Assembly (NCBI GenBank): GCA_964484125.1 | Contig: CAZAEK010000010.1 | Coordinates: 1 to 64,000, forward strand | Length of the DNA stretch: 64,000 bases | From: DSSM01 sp964484125 | GTDB lineage: Bacteria > Bacteroidota > Ignavibacteria > Tepidaquicellales > Tepidaquicellaceae | Direction: 5' to 3' | Shown here: positions 45,307-52,958 of the stretch, in pieces | Layout of the letters: each line of letters begins with the position of its first letter | Position numbering within the stretch: position 1 is the first letter of the stretch | Made by a program: the position numbers and the translations under genes | Notes under the pieces: model-generated | Databases searched by the model: none | The model's input: only the letters and a program-made list of their open reading frames with translations | Told to the model about the DNA's origin: nothing

Positions 45307-46542
45307 CTAATTTCTTGAAAACTTACATAAAAGTTCGCATATCTTATCCTGTTTTTTCCTATATACATCGCTTTTCTCCCTGAAGCCGTTCATAACTATA
45401 TAAAACATTATAAGTTCATTATCACGTGAAACTGCATATCCTGCAAGTGAACTTACATAATTAAGCGTACCGGTTTTTGCGTGAACATTTTTTTCCGCCT
45501 CTGTTCCTTTCATCCTTGTTTTTAATGTCCCGTCAACTCCCGAAACAGCAAGAGACTGATAAAAAACATCAAAGTTCTTTACATCATCGTAAAAATATTT
45601 CATTAACTGCATATACATCGGGCCTGTTACGTAATTATATCTTGTTAAACCGGAACCTTCAAGTATCTCAAATCCTTTTCTGTCAACACCTATTGTCGTA
45701 AGAAATTCAATAACTACCTCCACACCTTTTTCAAGTGTTCCGGGCGTTCCCTTAACTTCTGCTCCCAGAACTTTGAATACAGTGATTGCAGATTGATTGT
45801 CGCTTACTTTGTTCATATATGAAAGCACAGATGAAATCGAACGTGTAACCCTGCCAATCTCTTTTGCGGCTTTCGGAGTAATTCCGGAAATTACTATTCC
45901 GTCAAATGTTATATTCAAATCTTTGATTTCTTCCGAAAGAATATTTCCGCATAATGCTGCCGGATCCGTATTACCTTTGTTTTTGTCTAAACTCAATGCA
46001 GTTATATATGGCCAGTATTTCGGATCAGTATCAGATTGATAATATCCAGCTAAAGAATTATAATCGTCATCTAAAAATGATTCATCATAAATTATGTTTC
46101 CGGTTATAGAACTTATATTAAATGCAGATATCTGTTTCGCCAGACTTTCAATATCAGATGTGGAAAAATCCGGATCACCAAATCCTTTAATATAAACGTT
46201 ACCATTTATAATTCCGTCTGAAAGATTGTTGTCATCTGTGTAAACTACTGTTTTGAACTGATAACCGGTACCTAATTTATTCAATGCGGCTCCCGCAGTA
46301 ACCATTTTAGTTATAGATGCAGGTATCATTTTGGAATCATGATTGTATTCGTATAGTAAATCATATTTCTCAGCACTCATTACCAGAACTGAAATATCAC
46401 AACTTACACTTTTTACTATTTCATCTATACCGTCCTGAAGTTCCTTAAGTTTATTTTGTGGTAAAGCTACCTGAATTCCGGTAAAAAGAAATAAAATTAA
46501 TATTAATATAAAGTGATTATAAGTTTTTTTCAATAATTGCAT
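45307..46542 (-). CDS. dacB: D-alanyl-D-alanine carboxypeptidase/endopeptidase (PBP4, family S13)
   Basis: A 411-residue penicillin-binding protein with an N-terminal signal or anchor segment (about 8-28). The three active-site motifs are present: S76-x-x-K79 in 'PASITK', 'SDN' (about 247), and 'KTG' (about 361). Family S13 enzymes trim D-Ala from stem peptides and cut crosslinks in the periplasm. The S13-specific insert between the first two motifs is present but shorter than in E. coli DacB, a normal variation. It overlaps the NUDIX gene by 26 bases. Confidence 0.93.
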   Translation of the reverse strand: MQLLKKTYNHFILILILFLFTGIQVALPQNKLKELQDGIDEIVKSVSCDISVLVMSAEKYDLLYEYNHDSKMIPASITKMVTAGAALNKLGTGYQFKTVVYTDDNNLSDGIINGNVYIKGFGDPDFSTSDIESLAKQISAFNISSITGNIIYDESFLDDDYNSLAGYYQSDTDPKYWPYITALSLDKNKGNTDPAALCGNILSEEIKDLNITFDGIVISGITPKAAKEIGRVTRSISSVLSYMNKVSDNQSAITVFKVLGAEVKGTPGTLEKGVEVVIEFLTTIGVDRKGFEILEGSGLTRYNYVTGPMYMQLMKYFYDDVKNFDVFYQSLAVSGVDGTLKTRMKGTEAEKNVHAKTGTLNYVSSLAGYAVSRDNELIMFYIVMNGFREKSDVYRKKQDKICELLCKFSRN

Positions 46543-46945
46543 AAGCTTTCTTTAATGTGTTTTTCGTTTGTTTAAATGTTATAATTTTTAATGCCGCATT
46601 ATATGTGCACCATCTGAATTTTATTATTTCTTTGTTGTCAATTTTTATTTTATCTGATTTAGCTTCACCGATAAAATAATCAACCCTTTTATTGATTTCC
46701 TTGTTTGAGCCGTTTATGAAAGTATAACTTTCAGATATAAGTACTTTCTTGCTCAGTAACCTGATATTTTTAATTCCGGTTTCTTCTTTTAATTCCCTTA
46801 GCGCCGCTTCTATCTTCTTTTCTCCGCTTTCACGATGGCCTTTTGGAAAAGCCCAATGTCCTTTCCTGTGTTTTATAAGTAGAAATTTTTCCGACCTCGG
46901 GAATCTTCTGAATACTATTACACCTGTTGAATAATCTTTTGCCAT
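46517..46945 (-). CDS. NUDIX hydrolase
   Basis: A 142-residue NUDIX hydrolase with a complete Nudix box (GHRESGEKKIEAALRELKEE then TGI) and the preceding 'GHWAFPKG', which resembles diadenosine-tetraphosphate and mRNA-cap-type NUDIX enzymes. A longer frame begins at 47020, but that start would lie 70 bases inside mazG. The ATG at 46945 ('MAKDYSTG'), 4 bases past the mazG stop, gives a normal NUDIX N-terminus and is chosen. Position after mazG suggests shared nucleotide housekeeping. Confidence 0.9.
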   Translation of the reverse strand: MAKDYSTGVIVFRRFPRSEKFLLIKHRKGHWAFPKGHRESGEKKIEAALRELKEETGIKNIRLLSKKVLISESYTFINGSNKEINKRVDYFIGEAKSDKIKIDNKEIIKFRWCTYNAALKIITFKQTKNTLKKAYAIIEKNL

Positions 46946-46949
46946 ATAT

Positions 46950-47753
46950 TTATTTATTATTTTTTGCACTGAAAGTCGGGTCATGTTTTGCTTTATTCCA
47001 GATAACATCCATCTCATCAAGTGTCATCTCTTCAAGTTCCAATGAATTTTCTTTTGCAAATTGTTCAATTTTATTAAATCTGTAAATGAATTTTTCAATC
47101 GTATTTCTTAATGCATCTTCAGGATTAATTTTTAGAAATCTTGCATAGTTTACCAAAGCAAACAATACATCTCCGAATTCATTTTCAACCTGCTTCCTTT
47201 CATCTTCGCTTAACTCTTCTGTATTTCGTTTTTCAATTTCATTTTTCAACTCTGTTATTTCTTCAAGTATTTTGTCATATACCGGCTTAGGGTTTTTCCA
47301 GTCAAATCCTACTTTCGAAGCTTTTTCCTGAATTCGGTAAGCCCTGAATAGTGCAGGCATCTCTTTTGGAATTCCATCCAATACAGATTTTCTTCCTTCC
47401 TTTAACTTCAGCTTTTCCCAGTTTGTTTTAACTTCTTCAGAATTTTTCACTTCTGTATCACCAAACACGTGAGGATGTCTGTATATCAGCTTTTCTGTTT
47501 CTTCCTTCAATACATCCTCAATCGTGAATTTACCTGTTTCTTCTGCCATCACAGAATGAAACACAACCTGAAGCATCAGATCACCAAGCTCCTTTCTTAG
47601 TTCAGAAAAATTCTCCGTATCTATTGCCTCAAGCACCTCGTAAGTCTCTTCAAGTAAACACCTGCGTAAACTCAGATGTGTTTGCTCTTTATCCCATGGA
47701 CATTCTTTCCTTAACCGTCTGACGATATTTACAAAATTCTGAAATTCAGACAT
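46950..47753 (-). CDS. mazG: Nucleoside triphosphate pyrophosphohydrolase MazG
   Basis: A 267-residue full-length MazG, which hydrolyses NTPs to NMP and pyrophosphate. The opening 'RLRKECPWDKEQTHLSLRRCLLEETYEVLEAID' (shown by its hallmark 'CPWDKEQTH') and the EExxE/ExxD metal motifs in 'LLEETYEVLEAID' and 'ELGDLMLQVVFHS' are present. A second MazG-like helix set follows ('VENEFGDVLFALVNYARFL'). The gene starts one base after the aminotransferase stop, so the two are cotranscribed. Confidence 0.96.
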   Translation of the reverse strand: MSEFQNFVNIVRRLRKECPWDKEQTHLSLRRCLLEETYEVLEAIDTENFSELRKELGDLMLQVVFHSVMAEETGKFTIEDVLKEETEKLIYRHPHVFGDTEVKNSEEVKTNWEKLKLKEGRKSVLDGIPKEMPALFRAYRIQEKASKVGFDWKNPKPVYDKILEEITELKNEIEKRNTEELSEDERKQVENEFGDVLFALVNYARFLKINPEDALRNTIEKFIYRFNKIEQFAKENSLELEEMTLDEMDVIWNKAKHDPTFSAKNNK

Positions 47754-47754
47754 C

Positions 47755-49188
47755 TTAATTGAAATTCTCCTTGTTGTTTATATATTTAATGTGAAATTCT
47801 TTAATTTTTTTTACAAGTGTTTCAATTTCTTCTCTTGGTGGAAGAAAAGTCGTTCTGAAATGAAGCGTATTCGGAAGCTGTCCGAACCCTGAACCAGGGA
47901 CAACACATATTCCTGTCTCTTCAAGTAGTTTTAAACAGTATTTGCTGTCTCTTTCCGCTTCATATTTTAAACGCTCTGCTTCATTTAACTTCAGTGGGTC
48001 AACCCCCGGTCTATGAGGCAGTTCAAATTTAACAAATGCATACATTGCGCCCTGTGGAATTTCACACTTCATTCCTTCTACTTCATTCAATCCTTTGCCA
48101 AGAATTTCAGCTTTTGCCTTCAAATCATTAAGGATAGCATCTTTTTCTTTCTTGTATAATTCATAGCTTTCTTCACCCTCCTTTGGCGGAGATACCATAA
48201 GATATGTAGCTATCTGACCGACAACATTTGAACATAAACTGATTGACTGAAGTTTTATAAATTGGTCAAGTACATCCTGAGGTATATTTCTTAGTTCAAA
48301 ATATCCTGCTCTGTGTCCGCATTCTCCGAGATATCCTTTTGACATTGAATGAAAACTGAAAATCGGTACATTGTTAATACCTTCATCATAAGCAACTTTT
48401 GCAAAAGAATAGAATTTTAATCCTTCTTTGTATATATTTTCCTGATAAACCTCATCAGCTAATATAGAGAGATTATTTCTTTTTGCAAAATTCAGAATCA
48501 TCCTGATGTTTTCATAAGAGAGAACAGCACCTGTTGGATTTCCCGGATTAATAACAGAAATTGCAACAGGATTTATTCCATTTTCCCTTGCATTATCAAT
48601 ACTCTCATCGAGGATTTTTTCGTTTAATTGCCATGAATTCTGCTCATCGAGGTAATAATCAATTCGCCTCCCGCCAAATAAAGTAAGAGTAGCACTATAA
48701 AGAGGATATTGCGGAATTGGTATCATAACACCATCATTTTCATTTTTTAATAAAGCCATAATTACTGCCTGAACGCCTTTGCTTGCACCATCTGTCAGAA
48801 TTATTCTTTCCTTTTCAGCAGGAATACCATCTCTTTTTTCAATAAATTCTGCAACCGCTTTTCTTATAAACGGAATTCCGGCGCTCTGCGAATATGCTCC
48901 TACACCTCCCGGAACATTCTTTAAAATAAATTTAGCCCGTTCTACAGAATCTTTATGATATCCTTTTAAAAAAGCATTGTCGTTCAGTAAGTCAGGAAAC
49001 TCAACTAAACTCAGCACTTCTCTGACATAAGTCAGGGGTTTCTGTTTTAATGCCTGAGGATTTCCAATGTTACAATAAATTATTTTTTTACCCTGTTCTT
49101 CGAGCTCCTGTGCTCTGATAACTATCTTGCCTCTGACTGCATACTCCGCGTCAAGTAGTTTTTTATTTAAATCATTTATAGTTAGCAT
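47755..49188 (-). CDS. Alanine aminotransferase (eukaryote-like ALT)
   Basis: A 477-residue fold-type I PLP aminotransferase. The Schiff-base lysine is K284 in 'SFHSMSKGYLGECGHRAGY', 'NPGNPTG' (about 214-220) and 'DEVYQENIY' are conserved, and the C-terminus has the substrate arginine in 'HFRTTFLP'. The N-terminal 'AEYAVRGKIVIRAQELEEQG' and 'IYCNIGNPQAL' identify the ALT (GPT) branch best known from plants and animals, which interconverts alanine and 2-oxoglutarate with pyruvate and glutamate. It is the first gene of the seven-gene cluster ending in uvrB. Confidence 0.9.
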   Translation of the reverse strand: MLTINDLNKKLLDAEYAVRGKIVIRAQELEEQGKKIIYCNIGNPQALKQKPLTYVREVLSLVEFPDLLNDNAFLKGYHKDSVERAKFILKNVPGGVGAYSQSAGIPFIRKAVAEFIEKRDGIPAEKERIILTDGASKGVQAVIMALLKNENDGVMIPIPQYPLYSATLTLFGGRRIDYYLDEQNSWQLNEKILDESIDNARENGINPVAISVINPGNPTGAVLSYENIRMILNFAKRNNLSILADEVYQENIYKEGLKFYSFAKVAYDEGINNVPIFSFHSMSKGYLGECGHRAGYFELRNIPQDVLDQFIKLQSISLCSNVVGQIATYLMVSPPKEGEESYELYKKEKDAILNDLKAKAEILGKGLNEVEGMKCEIPQGAMYAFVKFELPHRPGVDPLKLNEAERLKYEAERDSKYCLKLLEETGICVVPGSGFGQLPNTLHFRTTFLPPREEIETLVKKIKEFHIKYINNKENFN

Positions 49189-49346
49189 AATTTTATTAAT
49201 TAAATATTATAATTGCGTTCATTATTGTAAAATAGCTTAACACTTTTAAATATTAAATGAGTAAATATATCATAAATTTTTGTATTGAATTGAAATAAAA
49301 ATGTATATAATTTTGGCAAGTAATATTTTCGTTTTGCCTCCTTTTG

Positions 49347-49384
49347 AGGACAAATATTTTTAATTTATTAAAAGTATTTGTCCT
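49347..49384. repeat. 17-bp hairpin in a divergent promoter region
   Basis: AGGACAAATATTTTTAA (49347-49363) and TTAAAAGTATTTGTCCT (49368-49384) pair over 17 positions with a single G-T pair, around a TTTA loop. It lies in the 256-base gap between the divergent aminotransferase and DUF4870 genes, 60 bases before the latter. On the plus strand T-rich sequence follows, so it could end a short leader transcript. No other feature was seen in this gap. Confidence 0.7.
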
Positions 49385-49444
49385 TTAATTTTATTGTATG
49401 TTATATTTCAAATTTAAAATTTATATTGTCTAAAAATTATTCAA

Positions 49445-49891
49445 ATGAATAACCAGAATATTACAAGTGAAGAAAAGCTCCTTGCAATGCTTTCACATCT
49501 TTCCATACTTTTTGGCGGTATTATACTGCCGATTATTTTATGGGCTGTTCAAAAAGATAAATCTCAGTTTGTAAGATTCCATTCTCTGCAGGCAATATTT
49601 TTTCATATTGCATATATTATTATTGCATTATTAATTGCAATATTTATAATTTTTATTTCGCTCGCATCCGGACTTGGAATGTCTGCTTTAGCTACGCAAA
49701 ATCAAGATCCTTCTGCAATGCCGGCATTATTCTTTATTATTATTTTAGTTTCTGTTGGCTTAATATTTCTGGCTATGTTCGGAATGATTGGTTATGGAAT
49801 TTATTTAGCAGTTAAAGCTTATGGTGGTAATTACATAATGATTCCAGTTATAGGTAAGGCAATTTACAGAAAAATTTTTAATACCTTATAA
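49445..49891 (+). CDS. DUF4870-family membrane protein
   Basis: A 148-residue membrane protein. The N-terminal 'EEKLLAMLSHLSILFGGIILPIILWAVQKDKSQFVRFHSLQAIFF' region carries the DUF4870 hallmark: a helix, then 'QKDKSQFVRFHSLQA'. Two more helices follow (about 55-78 and 95-125). The family is of unknown function and is often encoded alone. Its 3' end overlaps the end of thpR on the other strand by 28 bases. Confidence 0.9.
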   Translation: MNNQNITSEEKLLAMLSHLSILFGGIILPIILWAVQKDKSQFVRFHSLQAIFFHIAYIIIALLIAIFIIFISLASGLGMSALATQNQDPSAMPALFFIIILVSVGLIFLAMFGMIGYGIYLAVKAYGGNYIMIPVIGKAIYRKIFNTL

Positions 49892-50421
49892 AAAGAACCA
49901 TGCGGAGTTAATTTACTTTGAATTAATTCTATTCCGTTAGAAGTAAAGTTATAATCATTTGCTGATGTATTTATTTCATTTATAACTTCGTTTGAAATCT
50001 TTATCGGCTTTTTTACCCTTCCAAGTGTAATATGGGGTTTGAAACCTCTTTCAGCAGTTATATTAAATTCTTCCATTACCTTTACAACATCTTTATAAAG
50101 ATTGTCTGCTTTTCCGTCATCGTTTTTAAAGCCGGCTACAATTACTCTCGGGTTCCTTAAATTTGGAAAAGCTGTTATTCCTGAAAATCTGAATATTATA
50201 TCTTTTGGAATTGTAATTCCTGAAAGTGCCTGTAACAAAAGATTATAGATATCATTTTTAATTTCCCCTATAAAGAATAAAGTCAGGTGAAGTTTATTTT
50301 CGGGTTCCCATTTTACCGAATAAGTAATTTCTTTACCTGACTTTATAATAATTTCTTCTTTTAAAGAGTGTAATTTTTTTTGAACATTTTCACCGGGATT
50401 TATAGCAAGAAAAAGCCGCAT
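49864..50421 (-). CDS. thpR: RNA 2',3'-cyclic phosphodiesterase (ThpR)
   Basis: A 185-residue member of the 2H phosphoesterase family with two HxTx motifs: 'KLHLTLFFIGEI' (about 48) and 'KPHITLGRVKKP' (about 127). These enzymes hydrolyse 2',3'-cyclic phosphates on RNA; the old name is 2'-5' RNA ligase. It begins 14 bases after sdhB and is probably the last gene of that unit. Length is typical. Confidence 0.93.
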   Translation of the reverse strand: MRLFLAINPGENVQKKLHSLKEEIIIKSGKEITYSVKWEPENKLHLTLFFIGEIKNDIYNLLLQALSGITIPKDIIFRFSGITAFPNLRNPRVIVAGFKNDDGKADNLYKDVVKVMEEFNITAERGFKPHITLGRVKKPIKISNEVINEINTSANDYNFTSNGIELIQSKLTPHGSFYKVLKIFL

Positions 50422-50435
50422 ATATCCCAGCTAAA

Positions 50436-51146
50436 TTAAAACTCTCTTGAAGCCAATCTTGTTTTCAACTGTGAAATATGCCATGTAATATTTATCTCTT
50501 TAGGGCATGTTTCAATACAATTGAATATTGTATGACAACGCCAGACTCCATCAGGATTATCTATTATATCGAGTCTTTCATCCGGTGCTTCGTCTCTCGT
50601 ATCAAAGACAAACCTATAGGTTTTTAGTAATGCCGCAGGTCCTATATAGTTGTCGTTTGTCCAGGTCGAAGGACAGCTTGTCGTACAGCAGGCGCATAGA
50701 ATACATTTTGCAGATTCAAATAATTTCTCAGCATCTTCGTTTGATTGTAATCTTTCTGAATCTGGTGGTGGCGGAGTCTTTGTAATAAGATATGGTTTTA
50801 TAACCTCATATTTCTGGAAGAAACTTGTCATATCAACTACAAGGTCTTTAATTATCGGCATTGCAGGAAGCGGCTCTATTGTAATAGTCTTTTTATAGTT
50901 TAAATCTTTTAACAATATTGAGCAGGCAAGACGGTTTTTACCGTTAACTCTCATTCCGTCACTGCCACATATACCGTGAGCGCATGAACGCCTGAAAGTA
51001 AGTGTGCCGTCTATCTTCCATTTTATTTCGTGAAGAACATCAAGCAGTCTCCAGTCCTCAGATACGCCCGGTACTTTGTATTCCTGAAAATATGGTTTTG
51101 AATCTTTTTCAGGGTTATATCTTAATATTTTTACTGATAAGTCCAT
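50436..51146 (-). CDS. sdhB: Succinate dehydrogenase/fumarate reductase iron-sulfur subunit
   Basis: A 236-residue SdhB/FrdB. The 2Fe-2S ferredoxin domain has 'RSCAHGICGSDGMRVNG' with its cysteines, and the C-terminal domain has 'CILCACCTTSCPS' and 'CIETCPKEIN' for the 4Fe-4S and 3Fe-4S clusters. It passes electrons from SdhA to the membrane anchor. 'SDG' in the first motif and 'PTxWxNxxYIGPAAL' are typical. It is 39 bases downstream of sdhA. No cytochrome b or anchor subunit gene (sdhC/sdhD) lies on either side. Confidence 0.96.
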   Translation of the reverse strand: MDLSVKILRYNPEKDSKPYFQEYKVPGVSEDWRLLDVLHEIKWKIDGTLTFRRSCAHGICGSDGMRVNGKNRLACSILLKDLNYKKTITIEPLPAMPIIKDLVVDMTSFFQKYEVIKPYLITKTPPPPDSERLQSNEDAEKLFESAKCILCACCTTSCPSTWTNDNYIGPAALLKTYRFVFDTRDEAPDERLDIIDNPDGVWRCHTIFNCIETCPKEINITWHISQLKTRLASREF

Positions 51147-51185
51147 ATTTAATTAGTTTAAAAAATTCTTAAGTAGATTGATAAT

Positions 51186-52943
51186 TTAATATTTCCTTTC
51201 CATCGGTTTATATCTCGTTACTACTACAGGTTTGTATGTTATCTTTGGATCTGACCCGTTATCTTTTGTTATAAAGGTATGTTTCATCCAGTTTTCATCG
51301 TCTCTTTTCGGATGGTCTTCCCGCGTATGAGCACCTCTGCTTTCCTTCCTGTCAGCAGCACTGTAAATTGTTGCCTCGGCACTGTCAAGTAAGTTTCCAA
51401 GCTCTATAGCTTCCATTAAATCTGTGTTAAATATATTTCCTTTATCCTGAATGGAAATATTTTTATATCTTTCCTTAAGCTGTTTCAATTCTTCTATGCC
51501 TTCGTTAAGTTCTTTCTCGTTTCTGAATACTCCGCATTTATTCATCATCATCACCTGTAATTCTGTCCTGATTTTTGTAACATTTTCATTACCTGTGCCT
51601 GTTTTAATAAATTCAATTTGTTTCTTCGTCTGCTCTTCAGCATCTCCGGATAAAGGAGTAAATTCAGCAGTCTTTAAATATTCGGTAACTGCTTTTCCGC
51701 TTCTTCTTCCGAATACTATAATATCAAGTAAAGAATTAGTTCCAAGTCTGTTACCTCCATGTACAGATACACACGCACATTCTCCTGCGGCATAAAATCC
51801 TTTGATTATATCACCTTTTTCGTTTGCAAGTACTCTTCCATCTATATCCGTAGGAATTCCTCCCATTGCGTAGTGAGCAGTTGGTTGAATAGGAATAGGT
51901 TCTTTAGTCGGCTCAACTCCGAGATAGGTTCTTGCAAAACCGGTAATTTCAGGAAGTTTTTCATCAATAACTTTTTTCCCGAGATGTGATACATCAAGCA
52001 ATACATAATCTGTTCCGTCACTTCCTCTTATACCTCTTCCCTCTCTTATTTCAGTAATAATTGCTCTTGATACCATATCTCTCGGCGCAAGATCCATAAC
52101 TGTCGGAGCATATCTCTGCATAAATCTTTCGCCGTCTTTATTTTTAAGTATTCCGCCTTCACCTCTTGCCGCTTCGCTGACAAGTATTCCCAATCTCCAA
52201 AGACCTGTGGGATGGAACTGGAAAAATTCCATATCTTCAAGCGGCAGTCCTACTTTATAAACAAGACTTGTACCATCACCTGTGCCTACGTGTGCATTAG
52301 AAGTTATCTGAAAAGCTCTTCCATATCCGCCTGTGGCAAAAACAACTGCCCTTGCATGAAAAGTATGTATCTCGCCTGTTGAAATATCTATTGCAACTAC
52401 ACCATTGCAAACACCGTTTTCAACCAGAAGCTGTGTTACGAAATACTCAGAGAAAAAGTTGACCTGATTTTTAATACAATTCTCAAAAAGAGTTTGAAGC
52501 ATTACATGCCCTGTTCTATCAGCAGAGTAACAAGATCTCATAACAGGAATTCTTTTGCCGTAAGGGTCAGCAGGGTCGGCAGGTTTTGTATGACCGCCAA
52601 ATTTTCTTTGTGCAATTTTTCCGTCTTCATTTCTTGAAAAAGGCATACCCATGTGTTCAAGCTCTATAATTGCTCTGACAGCATCCTGACACATAACTTC
52701 AATTGCATCCTGATCACCGAGGTAATCACTGCCTTTTACTGTATCAAAGGCATGATTTTCCCATGAATCTTCTTCCATATTCCCAAGTGCCGCACATACT
52801 CCGCCCTGAGCCGTTCCTGTATGGGAGCGGGGAGGAAATACTTTTGATATTACTGCACAGGAATATTCTTTCGGAATCTCAACTGCGGCGCGAAGTCCTG
52901 CACCGCCGGCTCCGATGATTACTACATCATATGTTTTAATCAT
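51186..52943 (-). CDS. sdhA: Succinate dehydrogenase/fumarate reductase flavoprotein subunit
   Basis: A 585-residue SdhA/FrdA. FAD-binding 'DVVIIGAGGAGLRAAVEI', the covalent-FAD histidine in 'RSHTGTAQGG', and the active-site segment 'QFHPTG' and 'MQRYAPT..DLAPRDMVSRAI' are present. 'HYAMGGIPTDIDG' and 'GGNRLGTNSL' complete the fold. It oxidises succinate to fumarate (or the reverse) in the TCA cycle and respiratory chain. Upstream, 15 bases away on the same strand, is a trypsin/TPR protein rather than an anchor subunit. Confidence 0.97.
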   Translation of the reverse strand: MIKTYDVVIIGAGGAGLRAAVEIPKEYSCAVISKVFPPRSHTGTAQGGVCAALGNMEEDSWENHAFDTVKGSDYLGDQDAIEVMCQDAVRAIIELEHMGMPFSRNEDGKIAQRKFGGHTKPADPADPYGKRIPVMRSCYSADRTGHVMLQTLFENCIKNQVNFFSEYFVTQLLVENGVCNGVVAIDISTGEIHTFHARAVVFATGGYGRAFQITSNAHVGTGDGTSLVYKVGLPLEDMEFFQFHPTGLWRLGILVSEAARGEGGILKNKDGERFMQRYAPTVMDLAPRDMVSRAIITEIREGRGIRGSDGTDYVLLDVSHLGKKVIDEKLPEITGFARTYLGVEPTKEPIPIQPTAHYAMGGIPTDIDGRVLANEKGDIIKGFYAAGECACVSVHGGNRLGTNSLLDIIVFGRRSGKAVTEYLKTAEFTPLSGDAEEQTKKQIEFIKTGTGNENVTKIRTELQVMMMNKCGVFRNEKELNEGIEELKQLKERYKNISIQDKGNIFNTDLMEAIELGNLLDSAEATIYSAADRKESRGAHTREDHPKRDDENWMKHTFITKDNGSDPKITYKPVVVTRYKPMERKY

Positions 52944-52958
52944 AATATGAAATTATTA

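Noticed and set aside
46946..47020. Upstream start for the NUDIX gene
   Set aside because: It would lie inside mazG and add 25 residues not typical of NUDIX proteins; the ATG at 46945 fits better.
51451..51989. Antisense open frames of 76-114 codons over sdhA
   Set aside because: They are shadows of a highly conserved gene, with no start signals or recognisable domains.
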